44,763 nucleotides of DNA from Candidatus Abyssobacteria bacterium SURF_17 (GCA_003598055.1 QZKI01000008.1:1-44763); one strand, 5' to 3'. Numbered from the stretch's first letter, positions 1 to 8,824 are shown. The notes: generated from the letters alone by a model not told the origin. A program made the numbers and translations.

Positions 1-4
1 GTAG

Positions 5-78
5 TCGGGGCGACTGGATTTGAACCAGCGACCTCTTGACCCCCAGTCAAGCACGCTAACCAACTGCGCCACGCCCCG
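5..78 (-). tRNA. tRNA-Pro (anticodon GGG)
   Basis: The minus strand folds into a full cloverleaf. The acceptor arms CGGGGCG and CGCCCCG pair over 7 bp. The D arm carries AGTTGGTTAG, the anticodon stem is CTTGA/TCAAG and the loop is CTGGGGG. T33 precedes the anticodon GGG, which reads proline codon CCC. The T arm is GCTGG-TTCAAAT-CCAGT. The 3' CCA is not encoded (CTA follows the discriminator A), so it would be added after transcription. It lies downstream of, and co-directional with, the HU and MerR genes, an order I recall from Deltaproteobacteria. A 7-bp hairpin (GTTGCGG/CCGCAAC, 92-111) lies just upstream of its 5' end. Confidence 0.95.
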
Positions 79-359
79 ATTGTATGAAAGCGTTGCGGCA
101 GCATCCGCAACCGCCCCTTCATTCATTCATTGTATTTCAACAGAACAGAAATATCAAGCGCACGTGGGCGTTCTGAGTTGCCGTATCATTGACGCTTCCA
201 GTAAAGAGTCCGCTGTCCTCGTTCTCATGAGCAGAGCGAAAAAGCTCAACAACAGATTTTTCGCCCCCCTCTGGCGGGCTTCTAAAGAAACTTGCCACCA
301 TTCTTGTGTACGTTCTCTGCCGCTTAGCGGCATACGGTGTATGGGCGCCACAAAGACGA
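79..359. other. Intergenic region between tRNA-Pro and the MerR gene
   Basis: No convincing gene is visible. It holds the GTTGCGG/CCGCAAC hairpin at 92-111 and a near-perfect palindrome TGCCGCTTAGCGGCA at 318-332. Neither is followed by a T tract on the relevant strand, so I do not call them terminators. Short open frames here have no ribosome-binding site and no recognisable family. Confidence 0.5.
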
Positions 360-743
360 TCACGGCTCCAAATCAAGAATATCTAAGATATTTTGTATCC
401 GTTCCTCGATATCGGAAAGTTTGTCGGAAAGCGCCTCCAGCTTTCTCGTTTCTTCTTCCTCCAGAATCTCCTTTCGCAGTTTTTTCCGCGCGCCGCGAAT
501 CGTGAAGCCCTGTTCATACAGAAGTTGCTTGATGAGACGCACCTTCTCGATGTCCTGCTCACGATACGCGCGGCTCCCGCTGCGTCTTTTCGGGGGATTG
601 AGTGAGGGAAATACTTCTTCCCAATAGCGAAGGACGTGCTGGGGCACGTCGGTCATGTCGCTCACTTCGCCAATGGAAAAATAGATTCTTTTCGGAGCTT
701 TCCCATCCATGTTCGCATCGCGGAAAACGGGTGCGCGCCCCAA
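360..743 (-). CDS. MerR-family transcriptional regulator
   Basis: A 127-residue protein if read from the first possible start. The winged helix-turn-helix of the MerR family is clear: YFSIGEVSDMTDVPQHVLRYWE is followed by a PPKRRSGSRAYREQDIEKV wing at about residues 21-70. The C-terminal third (about 85-127) is a charged predicted coiled coil, the usual dimerisation helix, with no Cys or effector domain. That fits the short MerR proteins encoded next to HU/IHF genes. The start is uncertain. The outermost codon is a TTG directly abutting AGGAGGG, which is too close for a good ribosome-binding site. An ATG at 710 (protein starting MDGKAPKR) fits the domain boundary better but lacks a clear site. 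It lies 51 bases downstream of the HU gene on the same strand and is probably co-transcribed with it. The regulated target cannot be inferred. Confidence 0.85.
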   Translation of the reverse strand: MGRAPVFRDANMDGKAPKRIYFSIGEVSDMTDVPQHVLRYWEEVFPSLNPPKRRSGSRAYREQDIEKVRLIKQLLYEQGFTIRGARKKLRKEILEEEETRKLEALSDKLSDIEERIQNILDILDLEP

Positions 744-794
744 CCCTCCTCCGCATCTTGAAAGGGATGGACTATCGGGGTGGATAACCGATGT

Positions 795-1067
795 CTACGC
801 TAACGCATCTTTCAGCGCTCGCCCGGGTTTGAATGAAGGAACGGTGCGGGCTTCAATCTGAATGAGTTCACCCGTGGCCGGGTTGCGACCCTCGCGAGCC
901 TTGCGCCTCTTCACCTCGAAGGTGCCAAAGCCGACGAGCGCCACCTTCTCGCCTCGCTTCATGGTCTCCGTGATCGTATCAAGGATTATATCAAGCACTG
1001 CACCGGTGTCTTTCTTCGTCATACCGCCCTTTTCTGAGACGATATCGATGAGTTCCTGTTTTGTCAT
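795..1067 (-). CDS. HU/IHF-family nucleoid DNA-binding protein
   Basis: A 90-residue protein, the full length of the family. It carries the diagnostic core GFGTFEVKRRKAREGRNP at about residues 46-63, including the RNP tip of the DNA-intercalating beta arm, and ends in the usual FKPGRALKDAL helix. HU and IHF dimers bend DNA, compact the nucleoid and assist recombination and transcription. I chose the start at 1067 (MTKQELID) because GGAGGT lies 7 bases upstream. A start 10 codons further upstream would add residues not seen in the family. Gene order (MerR then tRNA-Pro downstream) recalls ihfA loci of Deltaproteobacteria, but sequence alone does not separate HU from IHF-alpha. A plausible sigma70 promoter lies about 110 bases upstream. 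Confidence 0.95.
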   Translation of the reverse strand: MTKQELIDIVSEKGGMTKKDTGAVLDIILDTITETMKRGEKVALVGFGTFEVKRRKAREGRNPATGELIQIEARTVPSFKPGRALKDALA

Positions 1068-1176
1068 TGCAGATACCTCCGTCTCTAGCCAACGCAATAT
1101 GGTTCGGGTTAGGAGTAAGCAGGCTCGGAAACCTGATACCTATTTGCAGATATTCTTCCTCCGCGCAAACGGCGTA

Positions 1177-1205
1177 ATTCTATCAGAGCATTTTACGGAA
1201 TGCAA
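1177..1205 (-). promoter_or_regulatory. Predicted sigma70 promoter for the HU/IHF gene
   Basis: On the minus strand, TTGCAT (1205-1200) and TAGAAT (1182-1177) are separated by exactly 17 bases. This predicts a transcription start near 1170 and a leader of about 100 bases before the HU start codon. It is placed in the ispF-HU gap, which fits HU starting its own transcript. Confidence 0.5.
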
Positions 1206-1343
1206 GCACTTTTTCGGATGCACCTGCGTGAAGCGAGAGAGGCCAAGCTGCAAAGGATTCTGCACAGCAACCAGGCATCTTGGGGAGGCCGCCCTTAGCT
1301 CTTGTCCACTTCTTTCTTCAAGCCCCCGAATCCATCATCCGCC

Positions 1344-1811
1344 TTACGCAATCAGCGCCACCGCCTGTGCGCACAGCGCGTCTCCGGCGCCGACCGGCCC
1401 AAGGCCCTCAGCCGTCTTTGCCTTCACGCTTACGCAGCCTGATTCAACGCCTATCGCGTCTGCAATCATCCGTTCCATTTTCTGCTTGAACTCGAGGAGC
1501 CTGGGACGCTCAGTCACAACAACTGCATCCACATTGCATATCGTGTAGCCCGCTGCCGACACCTCCGCGGCCGCGCGTCGGAGAAGCCCGATGCTCGATG
1601 CACCCTTGTACTTCGGGTCGGTATCGGGAAAATGCTCGCCGATGTCGCCGAGAGAGGCAGCACCGAGAAGCGCGTCGATTATGGCGTGACAGAGCGCATC
1701 CGCGTCCGAGTGGCCGACGAGCTTCTTCCCGAACGGTATCTTCACGCCGCCGAGCGTGACACCATCGCCTTCGGCAAACCGATGCACGTCAAATCCAAGA
1801 CCAACTCGCAC
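1344..1811 (-). CDS. ispF: 2-C-methyl-D-erythritol 2,4-cyclodiphosphate synthase
   Basis: A 155-residue protein, the normal length. IspF cyclises CDP-methylerythritol 2-phosphate to methylerythritol cyclodiphosphate in the non-mevalonate isoprenoid pathway. The N-terminus MRVGLGFDVHRF supplies the Asp and His metal ligands (DVH, residues 8-10). GHSDADALCHAIIDALLGA (about 33-51) gives the third ligand and active-site helix. GDIGEHFPDTDPKYKG and the C-terminal KAKTAEGLGPVG are also family signatures. The GTG start overlaps the ispD stop by one base (TAGTG), so translation is probably coupled to ispD. Cytoplasmic homotrimer by family knowledge. No unusual residues were seen. Confidence 0.97.
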   Translation of the reverse strand: MRVGLGFDVHRFAEGDGVTLGGVKIPFGKKLVGHSDADALCHAIIDALLGAASLGDIGEHFPDTDPKYKGASSIGLLRRAAAEVSAAGYTICNVDAVVVTERPRLLEFKQKMERMIADAIGVESGCVSVKAKTAEGLGPVGAGDALCAQAVALIA

Positions 1812-2536
1812 TAGAGCCTTCTCCGCCTCAGGACTTCCTCACACAGAATGATGTCCCCGGGTGTAGTCACCTTGATGTTCTCATAGGAACCCATGACCAC
1901 GTGCACCGTCGCGCCCATGCGCTCGACAAGCACCGAGTCATCCGTCCCAAGATATCCGTCCCGCTCTGCCTTCTCGTGTGCCGCCACGATTAGCTCGCGA
2001 CGAAAACATTGGGGTGTTTGTACCAGTTTGAGCTTCTCTCGGTCAAGGGTTGCCGTCACCGTGCCTTCTTCATTGCATATCTTAATGCTGTCCTTGCATG
2101 GTACTGCGGCGATTGCTGCGCCGGTCTCGTTTGCGCACTCGAGCACGTTAAGCAAAAGCTGCTTTGTCAAGAGAGGTCGTGCGCCGTCGTGTATCGCCAC
2201 GAGGTCGATATCCGCCGGAACCCGCGCGAGACAGTTCGCGACTGATTCCTGCCGTGTCTGGCCGCCATGAACCAGACGGACGCGCAGTTCATCGGGAAAG
2301 TCCTGCCCGATAACCTGGCCGATGACATGTTCCTCGCCGGGTGGATATGCAATGAATACTTCGAGGAAGGCGTCGATTCCCAGAATCGGCTCCAACGTCC
2401 AGGCGAGAAGCGGACGACCCCGGATCGGCGTGAGCACCTTCGGTCGGTCTGACCGCATCCGCTCACCGCGTCCGGCTGCGGGAATTATCGCGACGGCACG
2501 CATGCTCTTGCGGGTGGCTGTCTCTTGATGTGACAC
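1811..2536 (-). CDS. ispD: 2-C-methyl-D-erythritol 4-phosphate cytidylyltransferase
   Basis: A 241-residue protein. IspD transfers CMP from CTP to methylerythritol 4-phosphate, the step before IspE and IspF. The nucleotidyltransferase signature IPAAGRGERM with the following K (RPKVLTPIRG) lies near residues 18-40. HDGARPLL (about 117-124) and TPQCFRRE and DDSVLVERMG further on are typical. Two starts are possible: GTG at 2536, or the ATG at 2503 (MRAVAIIPAAG), which better matches the usual IspD N-terminus. Neither has a strong ribosome-binding site. It lies 53 bases downstream of the YacL-like gene and overlaps ispF, the conserved yacL-ispD-ispF order seen in many bacteria. Confidence 0.97.
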   Translation of the reverse strand: MSHQETATRKSMRAVAIIPAAGRGERMRSDRPKVLTPIRGRPLLAWTLEPILGIDAFLEVFIAYPPGEEHVIGQVIGQDFPDELRVRLVHGGQTRQESVANCLARVPADIDLVAIHDGARPLLTKQLLLNVLECANETGAAIAAVPCKDSIKICNEEGTVTATLDREKLKLVQTPQCFRRELIVAAHEKAERDGYLGTDDSVLVERMGATVHVVMGSYENIKVTTPGDIILCEEVLRRRRL

Positions 2537-2589
2537 CTCAATGTCTGCAACGACAACCCGGAGTTTCGCTTACAGGCGACCCAGCTCGC

Positions 2590-3591
2590 TTACTTGATCC
2601 GTGTGAATATCATCTGCCCGGCTGATGTCTGCAAGACGCTCGTGACGGTGACCTTCACTTCTCTCCCAATCAGCCGTGCGCCATTCTCCACCACAACCAT
2701 GGTGCCGTCGTCGAGGTAACCGACTCCCTGCCCCGGCTCCTTGCCCTCTTTGATAATCTTGATGATGAAGTCCTCGTCGGGCAGCACGATCGGCTTAAGC
2801 GCGTTGGCAAGGTCGTTCACGTTCAGCACCGTGATTCCCTGAAACTGCGCGATCTTGTTGAGATTGAAATCGTTCGTGACGATCTTTGCGTTCATCTGCT
2901 TGGCGAGGCGCACGAGTTTCGAGTCGACCTCGCGGACGTCGGGAAAATCCACCTCGCTGATGCGGACATCGATGGAAACCTGCTTCTGAATCTCATTGAG
3001 TATGTCGAGGCCGCGCCTGCCGCGGGTCCGCCGGAGCGGCTCGGACGAGTCGGCAATGTTCTGAAGCTCATTCAGAACAAATCGGGGAATGACCAACGTG
3101 CCCTCGACAAACCCGAGCTTGCAAATGTCGGCTATGCGACCGTCGATGATGACGCTCGTATCAAGCACTTTCGGCGCGTTGAGGCCCGCCCTGCCGAACG
3201 TCGGCGCGGGCAGCATCCGGAGGTCTCCCTTCAGTTTGATGCCGACGCTCAATCCGAGATAGCCGAGAACAAGCATAAGACTGATCGTAATGAAGTGCAT
3301 GACCTGGTCAAACAGGGTGAACGTATCCGGCAACACGAGGTCAAGCCATTCAACGATGAAGCTTGCCGTCACCATTCCGAGTATCACGCCTACGGTCGGC
3401 GCAACAAGCCCCTCGAATGAGAACTTCTTGATGAGATATTCCACTGCTATGACTGCGAAGGCCGCTGCCGCGCCCACGACCAAACCCGCATACGGATGCC
3501 ATGGCATGACGGGCTCGAACGTTCCGCCGACGACATAGCCGATAGACGCGCTAAACACAATGAGGAGCACTCTGGCGATGAACGTAACCAT
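2590..3591 (-). CDS. YacL-like PIN/TRAM-domain integral membrane protein
   Basis: A 333-residue protein with four predicted membrane helices (about 1-23, 33-55, 62-82, 95-118). A PIN nuclease-like domain follows (about 140-262) and a C-terminal TRAM domain (about 272-333). PIN acidic positions are present: D144 in [11 protein letters not shown]175, D223 and D241 in VTNDFNLN. The TRAM part ([18 protein letters not shown]) suggests RNA binding. This is the architecture of Bacillus YacL, whose cellular role is unsettled. The complete acidic set suggests an active metal-dependent nuclease facing the cytoplasm (inference). It sits between the purine nucleoside phosphorylase gene and ispD, probably in one operon. 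Confidence 0.93.
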   Translation of the reverse strand: MVTFIARVLLIVFSASIGYVVGGTFEPVMPWHPYAGLVVGAAAAFAVIAVEYLIKKFSFEGLVAPTVGVILGMVTASFIVEWLDLVLPDTFTLFDQVMHFITISLMLVLGYLGLSVGIKLKGDLRMLPAPTFGRAGLNAPKVLDTSVIIDGRIADICKLGFVEGTLVIPRFVLNELQNIADSSEPLRRTRGRRGLDILNEIQKQVSIDVRISEVDFPDVREVDSKLVRLAKQMNAKIVTNDFNLNKIAQFQGITVLNVNDLANALKPIVLPDEDFIIKIIKEGKEPGQGVGYLDDGTMVVVENGARLIGREVKVTVTSVLQTSAGQMIFTRIK

Positions 3592-3639
3592 TTCTCTTAC
3601 TCACACCCCCTTTCCTCAGTCAGCCAAGCGCTCCCGCGT

Positions 3640-4464
3640 TCAGCGCATGGACTTGATTGTCATGCTGATGAGCCGCGTCAACTTCGGTTCCGCCTCCGCG
3701 GCGACTTTCAGTATCATCTCGATGTCTGCAGGTTTCAGGGCATCGGGCAAACACTCGTCCGTGATGCAACTGATACCGAGCACCCGCACACCGGCATGCA
3801 CCGCCACAATGACCTCCGGCACGGTGGACATGCCGACCGCATCCGCCCCGATTATCCGCAGGAATCGGTACTCCGCTCGTGTTTCAAGGTTCGGGCCCGC
3901 AACAGCAACATACACACCGCGTCTCAGAGGAATTCCCGCCTTCAAGGCTACTTCTTCAAACAGCCCGATGAGCTTCACGTCATATGGTTCCACCATATCG
4001 GGAAACCGCGGGCCGAGCCGGTCATCATTTGGTCCTATCAAAGGATTATCACCCATGAGATTGATATGGTCGGTTATCACCATCAGGTCGCCCGCCAGAA
4101 AGTTAGGGTTCATCCCTCCAGCCGCATTCGATACGATAAGCATCCGTATCCCCAGGGCTTTCATCACCCTGACAGGAAACGTGACCTCCTTCATCGAGTA
4201 CCCCTCGTAGAAATGGAAGCGCCCCTGCATCGCAACAACACTCTTATTGCCGATTTTCCCAAACACCAACTGGTTTTCATGGCTCTTCACTGTCGAAACG
4301 GGAAAGTTGGGAAGAGCATCATATGGAAGAACCTCTTTGCCCTTAATCTCCTTTGCAAGCCCGCCTAAGCCGGTGCCCAGGATGATGCCGATGCTGGGTT
4401 TCAAGCTGATTTTCTCCCTGATCGCACTCGTGGTCTCATCAATCTTTCGCTTCAGTTCGAGCAC
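3640..4464 (-). CDS. Purine-nucleoside phosphorylase
   Basis: A 274-residue protein of the trimeric PNP/MTAP family, which cleaves purine (deoxy)nucleosides with phosphate for salvage. Visible signatures: the phosphate loop LGTGLGGLA near residue 30, RFHFYEGYS (about 82-90) with the phosphate-site residues, [25 protein letters not shown], and [20 protein letters not shown] (about 206-225). The family's substrate Asn is represented by CITDE at about 233-237, so the base-binding residue differs from human PNP, where Asn favours guanine or hypoxanthine. Base preference is therefore open. The GTG start has GGAGA 7-8 bases upstream. It lies 34 bases downstream of the DUF167 gene and 48 bases upstream of the YacL-like gene. 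Confidence 0.93.
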   Translation of the reverse strand: MLELKRKIDETTSAIREKISLKPSIGIILGTGLGGLAKEIKGKEVLPYDALPNFPVSTVKSHENQLVFGKIGNKSVVAMQGRFHFYEGYSMKEVTFPVRVMKALGIRMLIVSNAAGGMNPNFLAGDLMVITDHINLMGDNPLIGPNDDRLGPRFPDMVEPYDVKLIGLFEEVALKAGIPLRRGVYVAVAGPNLETRAEYRFLRIIGADAVGMSTVPEVIVAVHAGVRVLGISCITDECLPDALKPADIEMILKVAAEAEPKLTRLISMTIKSMR

Positions 4465-4498
4465 TTTCGGTTCTCCTCTCTCACATCCCGCAAGCTCG

Positions 4499-4813
4499 TC
4501 AACGCTTCGGGCGATACTCCTGCAACAGACGGGCTATCCGATCCGAAGCCGTTCCCTCGTCAAGGTTCTTCAGAAGAATGCGCTTGGTGCGGGATTTTGA
4601 CCCCGACAATATTTCGACGCGGGCTTTCCCAATGCCGAACGCCTTGGCAAGAAGCTCGCGGCACGCCTCATTTGCTGCTCCCTCTATGGGAGGCGCATTC
4701 ACCCGCACCTTCAAACAGTCATCGGCTACTCCCGCAACCCCATTTACCGAAGAGCGAGGCTGCACGCGGACATTCACAACTGTCCCTTGTTCCGTCCCTT
4801 GAAGATACGCCAA
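4499..4813 (-). CDS. DUF167 (YggU-like) family protein
   Basis: A 104-residue protein. The core [16 protein letters not shown]...[17 protein letters not shown]...[24 protein letters not shown] is a clear DUF167/YggU match. The family is small, cytoplasmic and of unknown biochemical role. I chose a TTG start at 4813 because AGGGAGGGG lies about 5 bases upstream. An upstream frame extends to 4867 but lacks a ribosome-binding site and adds non-conserved residues. It is probably the first gene of the run DUF167 - PNP - YacL-like - ispD - ispF. Confidence 0.88.
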   Translation of the reverse strand: MAYLQGTEQGTVVNVRVQPRSSVNGVAGVADDCLKVRVNAPPIEGAANEACRELLAKAFGIGKARVEILSGSKSRTKRILLKNLDEGTASDRIARLLQEYRPKR

Positions 4814-4919
4814 AGAGGCCCCTCCCTTTTCTCCATCGTCAATTTTGCCGATTATAGCACGCTCCAAAATTTTTTTGCAACATGAAATGCGGCGATACCT
4901 GAGATTGTACCGTAATTAT

Positions 4920-4975
4920 GCAGGCGCGAATGTATTCGCACCGGGGAAAGATATCCCCACCCGCGAATTGCGGGA
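4920..4975. repeat. Short palindromic repeat cluster (GCGAAT/ATTCGC type)
   Basis: Three adjacent inverted repeats sit in the 248-base gap between the response-regulator and DUF167 genes. They are GGCGCGAATGTATTCGCACC (4923-4942), GGGGA/TCCCC (4943-4958) and CCCGC-GAATT-GCGGG (4960-4974). The first resembles elements at 11611, 16031 and 20498. I infer a dispersed intergenic palindrome family. It could also end transcription of the response-regulator gene, though no T tract is present. Confidence 0.55.
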
Positions 4976-5061
4976 TAGTTTCACCTTCACTTTTTCTCGA
5001 AAGCGTGTTGCGCGATTGCCCCTCATTGCAAAGGGTGAGGACAAGCGGGAAGCTTCGAATC

Positions 5062-6444
5062 TTACTCTTCTGACTGCTCGCCGGGCTTCTCGGACTTGAG
5101 ACCGTACTTCTCCATCCGGTAAATAAGCGCCTGGCGCGTGATGCCGAGGAACTTGGCGGCTCGCGTTTGATTCCATCCATGCTTTCGGAGGCCGTAAAGC
5201 AGCAGTTCCCTTTCGACCTGCTCGAGGTCTATGCCTTCATCCGGAATGTGGAACAGAAACTCAGGAGCCAAGGTTCCTGCACTGCGAATATGGTCGGGCA
5301 CGTCGTCAACGGTGAGGCGGTCAGGGTTCTTTCGCAACAGAAGCGAGCGTTGCACCACGTTCTCCAGCTCGCGCACGTTGCCGGGCCAGGCGTAACCCTT
5401 CAAGGCCGACAGGGCCTCGGGCTCGATCCGGCAATCGGTCTCGTTGAATTTGTTCTTGAAATGATGCACCAGAAGCGGAATATCATCGCTTCTTTCGCGC
5501 AGCGGCGGCAGCGCTATCGGAACAACATTGATGCGATGATAAAGGTCCTCACGGAACTCTCCGTTCTTGAGCATGGCTTCGAGGTTCTTATTCGTCGCTG
5601 CAATCACGCGGATATCAACCTTGATAGGCCGCGGGTCGCCCACGCGCTCTATCTCTTTTTCTTGAAGCACGCGCAGGAGTTTCGCTTGAAGCTCGAACCG
5701 CAGGTCGGCCACTTCATCGAGGAAGATGGTCCCTCCGCTCGAAAGCTCGAACTTGCCCACCTTGTCCGCGACCGCCCCGGTGAAAGCTCCCTTTTTGTGC
5801 CCGAACAGCTCGCTCTCAATAAGGTTTTCAGGGATGGCCGAACAATTTACGGCAATGAAATTCCCCTTCGCGCGCGGACTGTTGTAATGAATGGCACGCG
5901 CTACGAGCTCCTTACCGGTCCCGCTCTCACCCTTGATGAGCACCGTAACGTTGCTGGGAGCGACTCGCCGGACCATCTGGAAAACCTCGGCCATCCGCGC
6001 GCTCCCGCCGATGATGTTCTCGAAGCTGAAGCGTTCCACCAGCTCCGCCTCGAGCAGCCGCGTGCGCGAGCGCAGCCGATGCAATTCGAGGGCTTTGCGC
6101 ACAATCAGCTTCAGCTCATCGCGGTTGAATGGCTTGGTGATATAGTCGTATGCGCCGAGCTTCATTGCGTCAATGGCCGTGTCAATCGTACCGAACGCGG
6201 TAATCACGATGACGAGGGCCTCGATGTCGCGCCTTTTGATTTCCTTGAGAAGTTCAATCCCGTCCATTCCCGGCATCTTGATGTCGGTAATCACCACGTC
6301 GGGACTCTGTTGGTCGAAGAGGGTCAGCGCCTCTCGCCCGCTTGAGGCCGACATAACAGCATACCCTTCCTGTTCGAGGTTGAACTCGAGCACCTTCCGA
6401 AGGCTCGAATCATCATCCACAAGCAGTATCTTTTCAGAACTCAT
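5062..6444 (-). CDS. Sigma54-dependent response regulator (NtrC family)
   Basis: A 460-residue protein with the canonical three domains. The receiver (1-120) has acidic pocket D10-D12, phosphoacceptor D54 (VVITDIKMPG) and K104 (ITKPFN). The AAA+ ATPase domain (about 140-380) has Walker A GESGTGKE at 172-179, the sigma54-contacting GAFTGA loop at 219-224, Walker B FLDEV at 241-245 and an arginine-finger region REDLYHR. A Fis-type helix-turn-helix (about 415-455) ends in GWNQTRAAKFLGITRQALIYR. All key residues are intact, so it should activate sigma54 promoters when phosphorylated. Its ATG overlaps the stop of the upstream histidine-kinase gene (ATGA), which makes the two a coupled pair. Target genes are not evident in the window. 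Confidence 0.96.
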   Translation of the reverse strand: MSSEKILLVDDDSSLRKVLEFNLEQEGYAVMSASSGREALTLFDQQSPDVVITDIKMPGMDGIELLKEIKRRDIEALVIVITAFGTIDTAIDAMKLGAYDYITKPFNRDELKLIVRKALELHRLRSRTRLLEAELVERFSFENIIGGSARMAEVFQMVRRVAPSNVTVLIKGESGTGKELVARAIHYNSPRAKGNFIAVNCSAIPENLIESELFGHKKGAFTGAVADKVGKFELSSGGTIFLDEVADLRFELQAKLLRVLQEKEIERVGDPRPIKVDIRVIAATNKNLEAMLKNGEFREDLYHRINVVPIALPPLRERSDDIPLLVHHFKNKFNETDCRIEPEALSALKGYAWPGNVRELENVVQRSLLLRKNPDRLTVDDVPDHIRSAGTLAPEFLFHIPDEGIDLEQVERELLLYGLRKHGWNQTRAAKFLGITRQALIYRMEKYGLKSEKPGEQSEE

Positions 6445-7583
6445 CCGCCTGTCTCCGAATCGAGCGGTACTGTCAGCGTTACCCGGGTCCCTTGACCCGC
6501 TTCACTCGCTATCTCGACCGAGCCCCCGTGTGCGTTGAGTATTCTTTTCACAATCGACAGGCCGAGGCCGGTGCCGTCGGACTTGGTTGTGAAGAACGGC
6601 TCGAATACGTGCGGAAGATGCTCAGCCGCGATTCCCGCGCCGGTATCTGCAATCTCAATCCGGATCTTTCTCGAGCCATTGGTCTGGTCGAGGCAGGTCG
6701 AAAGCGTGAGCGTGCCGCCGTCAGGCATAGACCCAATCGCGTTGAGCAATACGTTCAAGATCGCCTGTTCCATCTGCCCCACATCAAGACTGGGCTCGGG
6801 CAACTCCGGCATGAGGTGCGTGCGCACGGCAATATTCTTCCGCGTGAGCTGAAACTCTGCTATCTGCAGCATCCGCCACAAAAGGTCATTCACGCCCGCC
6901 TGCTCACAGTGCAGCCGCTTAAACCGAGCAAGCTCAAGGAAATTTGCGACAACAGCGTTCAGCCGGTTCGCCTCTTCAACCATTACGTGGAGAAATTCTG
7001 CTCGTTTTCGGTCGGGGGTGGCGGGGTCTTGCAGTATCTCCGCGGTCCCCTTGATCGACGCCAGTGGATTTCGTATCTCATGAGCGATTCCCGCCGCGAG
7101 CTCGCCAAGCGTGCTTAATCGCTCGGCACGCCGCAATTGTTCTTCCTTTTCCACGATCAGGTCGGTCTGCTCATGGAGCTTCTGATACGCTCTCTGCAAC
7201 TCCTCGGCTGTCCGCCGATATTGTTCGCGCTCGCGTCGCTCGCGCTCTGACAAGATGCCGGTGACCCAGCCGACAACGTTGTACAAGACGAGTTCGAGAG
7301 CCTTCTCGATGCCCGAGCCAAACACGCGGTGCCCCACAGGTCCGAACACCACCGGCGCATACAAAATGCTTACCAGCACGGCCATCAAGGCTCCTCCCAG
7401 AAGGCCATACCAGAGCGCCGCCATCAGGATGGGCAAAAAGTAGAGCAAATAATGGATATTATGAAGGGCAAGATTCTCATGGCTCACACCCGTGAGGTAG
7501 TGTTGTGCGGTTATCACAAGGATGATAACCGCGAGCACAACCGGCCGTGTGAGATGTCGTACATGCACCTTCTGTGCCCCCAT
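6441..7583 (-). CDS. Membrane sensor histidine kinase, partner of the NtrC-type regulator
   Basis: A 380-residue protein. The N-terminal membrane domain (about 14-112) has four short hydrophobic segments and no large periplasmic loop; it contains LYFLPILMAALWYGLLGGAL and LYAPVV. A coiled coil (115-155) follows, then a HisKA domain with H168 in AGIAHEIRNPLASIKG. The ATPase domain has the N box (ILNVLLNAIGSM), G1 DTGAGI, F box FEPFFTTK and G2 GTGLGLS. All catalytic boxes are present. The signal is unknown; the membrane domain suggests sensing in or at the membrane. The same N-terminal domain occurs in the neighbouring HD-GYP protein and in the universal-stress protein. The ATG at 7583 has only a close AGG before it, so the exact start is uncertain. 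Confidence 0.94.
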   Translation of the reverse strand: MGAQKVHVRHLTRPVVLAVIILVITAQHYLTGVSHENLALHNIHYLLYFLPILMAALWYGLLGGALMAVLVSILYAPVVFGPVGHRVFGSGIEKALELVLYNVVGWVTGILSERERREREQYRRTAEELQRAYQKLHEQTDLIVEKEEQLRRAERLSTLGELAAGIAHEIRNPLASIKGTAEILQDPATPDRKRAEFLHVMVEEANRLNAVVANFLELARFKRLHCEQAGVNDLLWRMLQIAEFQLTRKNIAVRTHLMPELPEPSLDVGQMEQAILNVLLNAIGSMPDGGTLTLSTCLDQTNGSRKIRIEIADTGAGIAAEHLPHVFEPFFTTKSDGTGLGLSIVKRILNAHGGSVEIASEAGQGTRVTLTVPLDSETGG

Positions 7584-7648
7584 CCTACCACCGAATGAAA
7601 AAATCGATACGCGGCGCCATATTCCTTCCTATTACTTTATCTCATTTT

Positions 7649-7677
7649 ATTTTATAGCAGAACTTCGTCCGCGGCAA
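7649..7677 (-). promoter_or_regulatory. Possible sigma70 promoter for the histidine kinase gene
   Basis: On the minus strand, TTGCCG (7677-7672) and TAAAAT (7654-7649) are 17 bases apart. They lie in a strikingly A/T-rich stretch (7620-7660) of the gap between the HD-GYP and kinase genes. The -35 match is partial, so this is tentative. Confidence 0.35.
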
Positions 7678-7697
7678 GCGCCACCCCGCCGCAGTAA

Positions 7698-8687
7698 TCA
7701 CCCGTTTCGATTCTCATGCGTGCCCGATTCGTAGGATTGTTGAGAATCAACCTCCGAAACAGTCTCCGTTATCATTTCCTTGAATTCGTCGAACAAGCGT
7801 GGGTTCAGCTTGTTTCCGGCCATCGTTTCCATTGTCCGCAACGCTTCTCCCACTTCTTCGTGCCTGTGATATATCCGGTCATCGGTGAGCGCCGAGAACG
7901 TATCCGCAACTGCCAGAACCTGCGCGCCAAAGGGAATCTGCTCTCCCTTCAGCCCGAGCGGATAGCCTGTTCCGTCGTAATTTTCGTGATGCGCGCGCAC
8001 AGCTGCGACAACGGGCTCTATCCCCTTGATGGGCTTCAATATCTGCTCGGCTATCACGGGGTGTTTTCTTACCATCTCCATCTCTTTATCGGTCAACTGT
8101 TCCGGCTTGAGGAGGATATCATCGCGCACGCCGATTTTCCCTACGTCATGCATGAGGGCCGCGAGCCATATTGCCTCGCACTCAGCCTCATGGAGCCCGA
8201 GCCGTTTTGCCAGAGCCATGGAGAGAGTGGCCGTGCGCTCGCTGTGCTTGCGCGTGTAGCTGTCGCGAACTTTCAGCGCTTGCTCGAGGGTGGTGATTGC
8301 GGTCGCGATGGCTCTCCTCTGGCTGCGGGCTTCTGCTCGTTCCGCGCGAAGCCGCTCTCGCTTTTCCATGCTCGACAAATGTCCCGCGGCCAGGCCGACA
8401 AGGAGGAAAAGAGCCATTGTTCCCGCTTGACTTGCCCTGTCCATTGCGCTGCCCGGCCATTGCAGAATCACGTGAGGAGCATAAAGGATGACTGAAGCGG
8501 CCGCCACCAGAAGTCCTCCCAGCAATCCGAACCAATATGCGCTGAACACGATGGGCACAAGATAGAGATTTGCGAAGATTACGTGAACGAAGTAGATATG
8601 AGGGTCATCTGTCCGCGTGGTGTAATGAACCACGGTGATCAACGTGAGCGAGAGCGCAAGGAAAAGCGTCTTGGATGCGCCTTTCAT
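7698..8687 (-). CDS. Membrane-anchored HD-GYP domain protein (probable cyclic-di-GMP phosphodiesterase)
   Basis: A 329-residue protein. Residues about 5-105 form a four-segment membrane domain (LYLVPIVFSAYWFGLLGGLL, LYAPHVI). A charged helix follows (106-130), then an HD-GYP domain (about 130-315). Catalytic signatures are intact: HD at 180-181 in LMHDVGKIG, the downstream metal His in RKHP, and HHENYDGTGYP at 233-243, which carries the GYP motif. HD-GYP enzymes hydrolyse cyclic di-GMP. The membrane domain is the same type as in the adjacent histidine kinase, so the two may read the same cue. The gene is separated from the kinase by 114 bases and has its own candidate promoter and a hairpin-bearing leader. 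Confidence 0.93.
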   Translation of the reverse strand: MKGASKTLFLALSLTLITVVHYTTRTDDPHIYFVHVIFANLYLVPIVFSAYWFGLLGGLLVAAASVILYAPHVILQWPGSAMDRASQAGTMALFLLVGLAAGHLSSMEKRERLRAERAEARSQRRAIATAITTLEQALKVRDSYTRKHSERTATLSMALAKRLGLHEAECEAIWLAALMHDVGKIGVRDDILLKPEQLTDKEMEMVRKHPVIAEQILKPIKGIEPVVAAVRAHHENYDGTGYPLGLKGEQIPFGAQVLAVADTFSALTDDRIYHRHEEVGEALRTMETMAGNKLNPRLFDEFKEMITETVSEVDSQQSYESGTHENRNG

Positions 8688-8738
8688 CTCTCACTCATCC
8701 TATTCCGGCCCTCGCGTATCCCGTGCCACTGCGAGAAC

Positions 8739-8781
8739 CCACCATTGGTCGGTCCGCGCACGATGACTTCGGAAATGGTGG
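8739..8781 (-). promoter_or_regulatory. Inverted repeat in the leader of the HD-GYP gene
   Basis: CCACCATT (8739-8746) and AATGGTGG (8774-8781) form a perfect 8-bp stem around a 27-base loop. It lies about 50 bases upstream of the HD-GYP start codon, inside the predicted leader. The region does not match the conserved bases of cyclic-di-GMP riboswitches that I know. It could be an operator or a leader hairpin. Confidence 0.35.
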
Positions 8782-8824
8782 CCTCTATCTGACCAACCGA
8801 AACGATATCAAGCTCCAACCAAGC

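Noticed and set aside
240-290. TTTTTCGCCCCCCTCTGGCGGGC as a terminator of the MerR gene
   Set aside because: The stem is only 4-5 bp and the T-run lies on the wrong side for either neighbouring gene.
8688-8820. Cyclic-di-GMP riboswitch upstream of the HD-GYP gene
   Set aside because: The conserved core sequences and tetraloop/receptor of class I and II c-di-GMP riboswitches are not visible.
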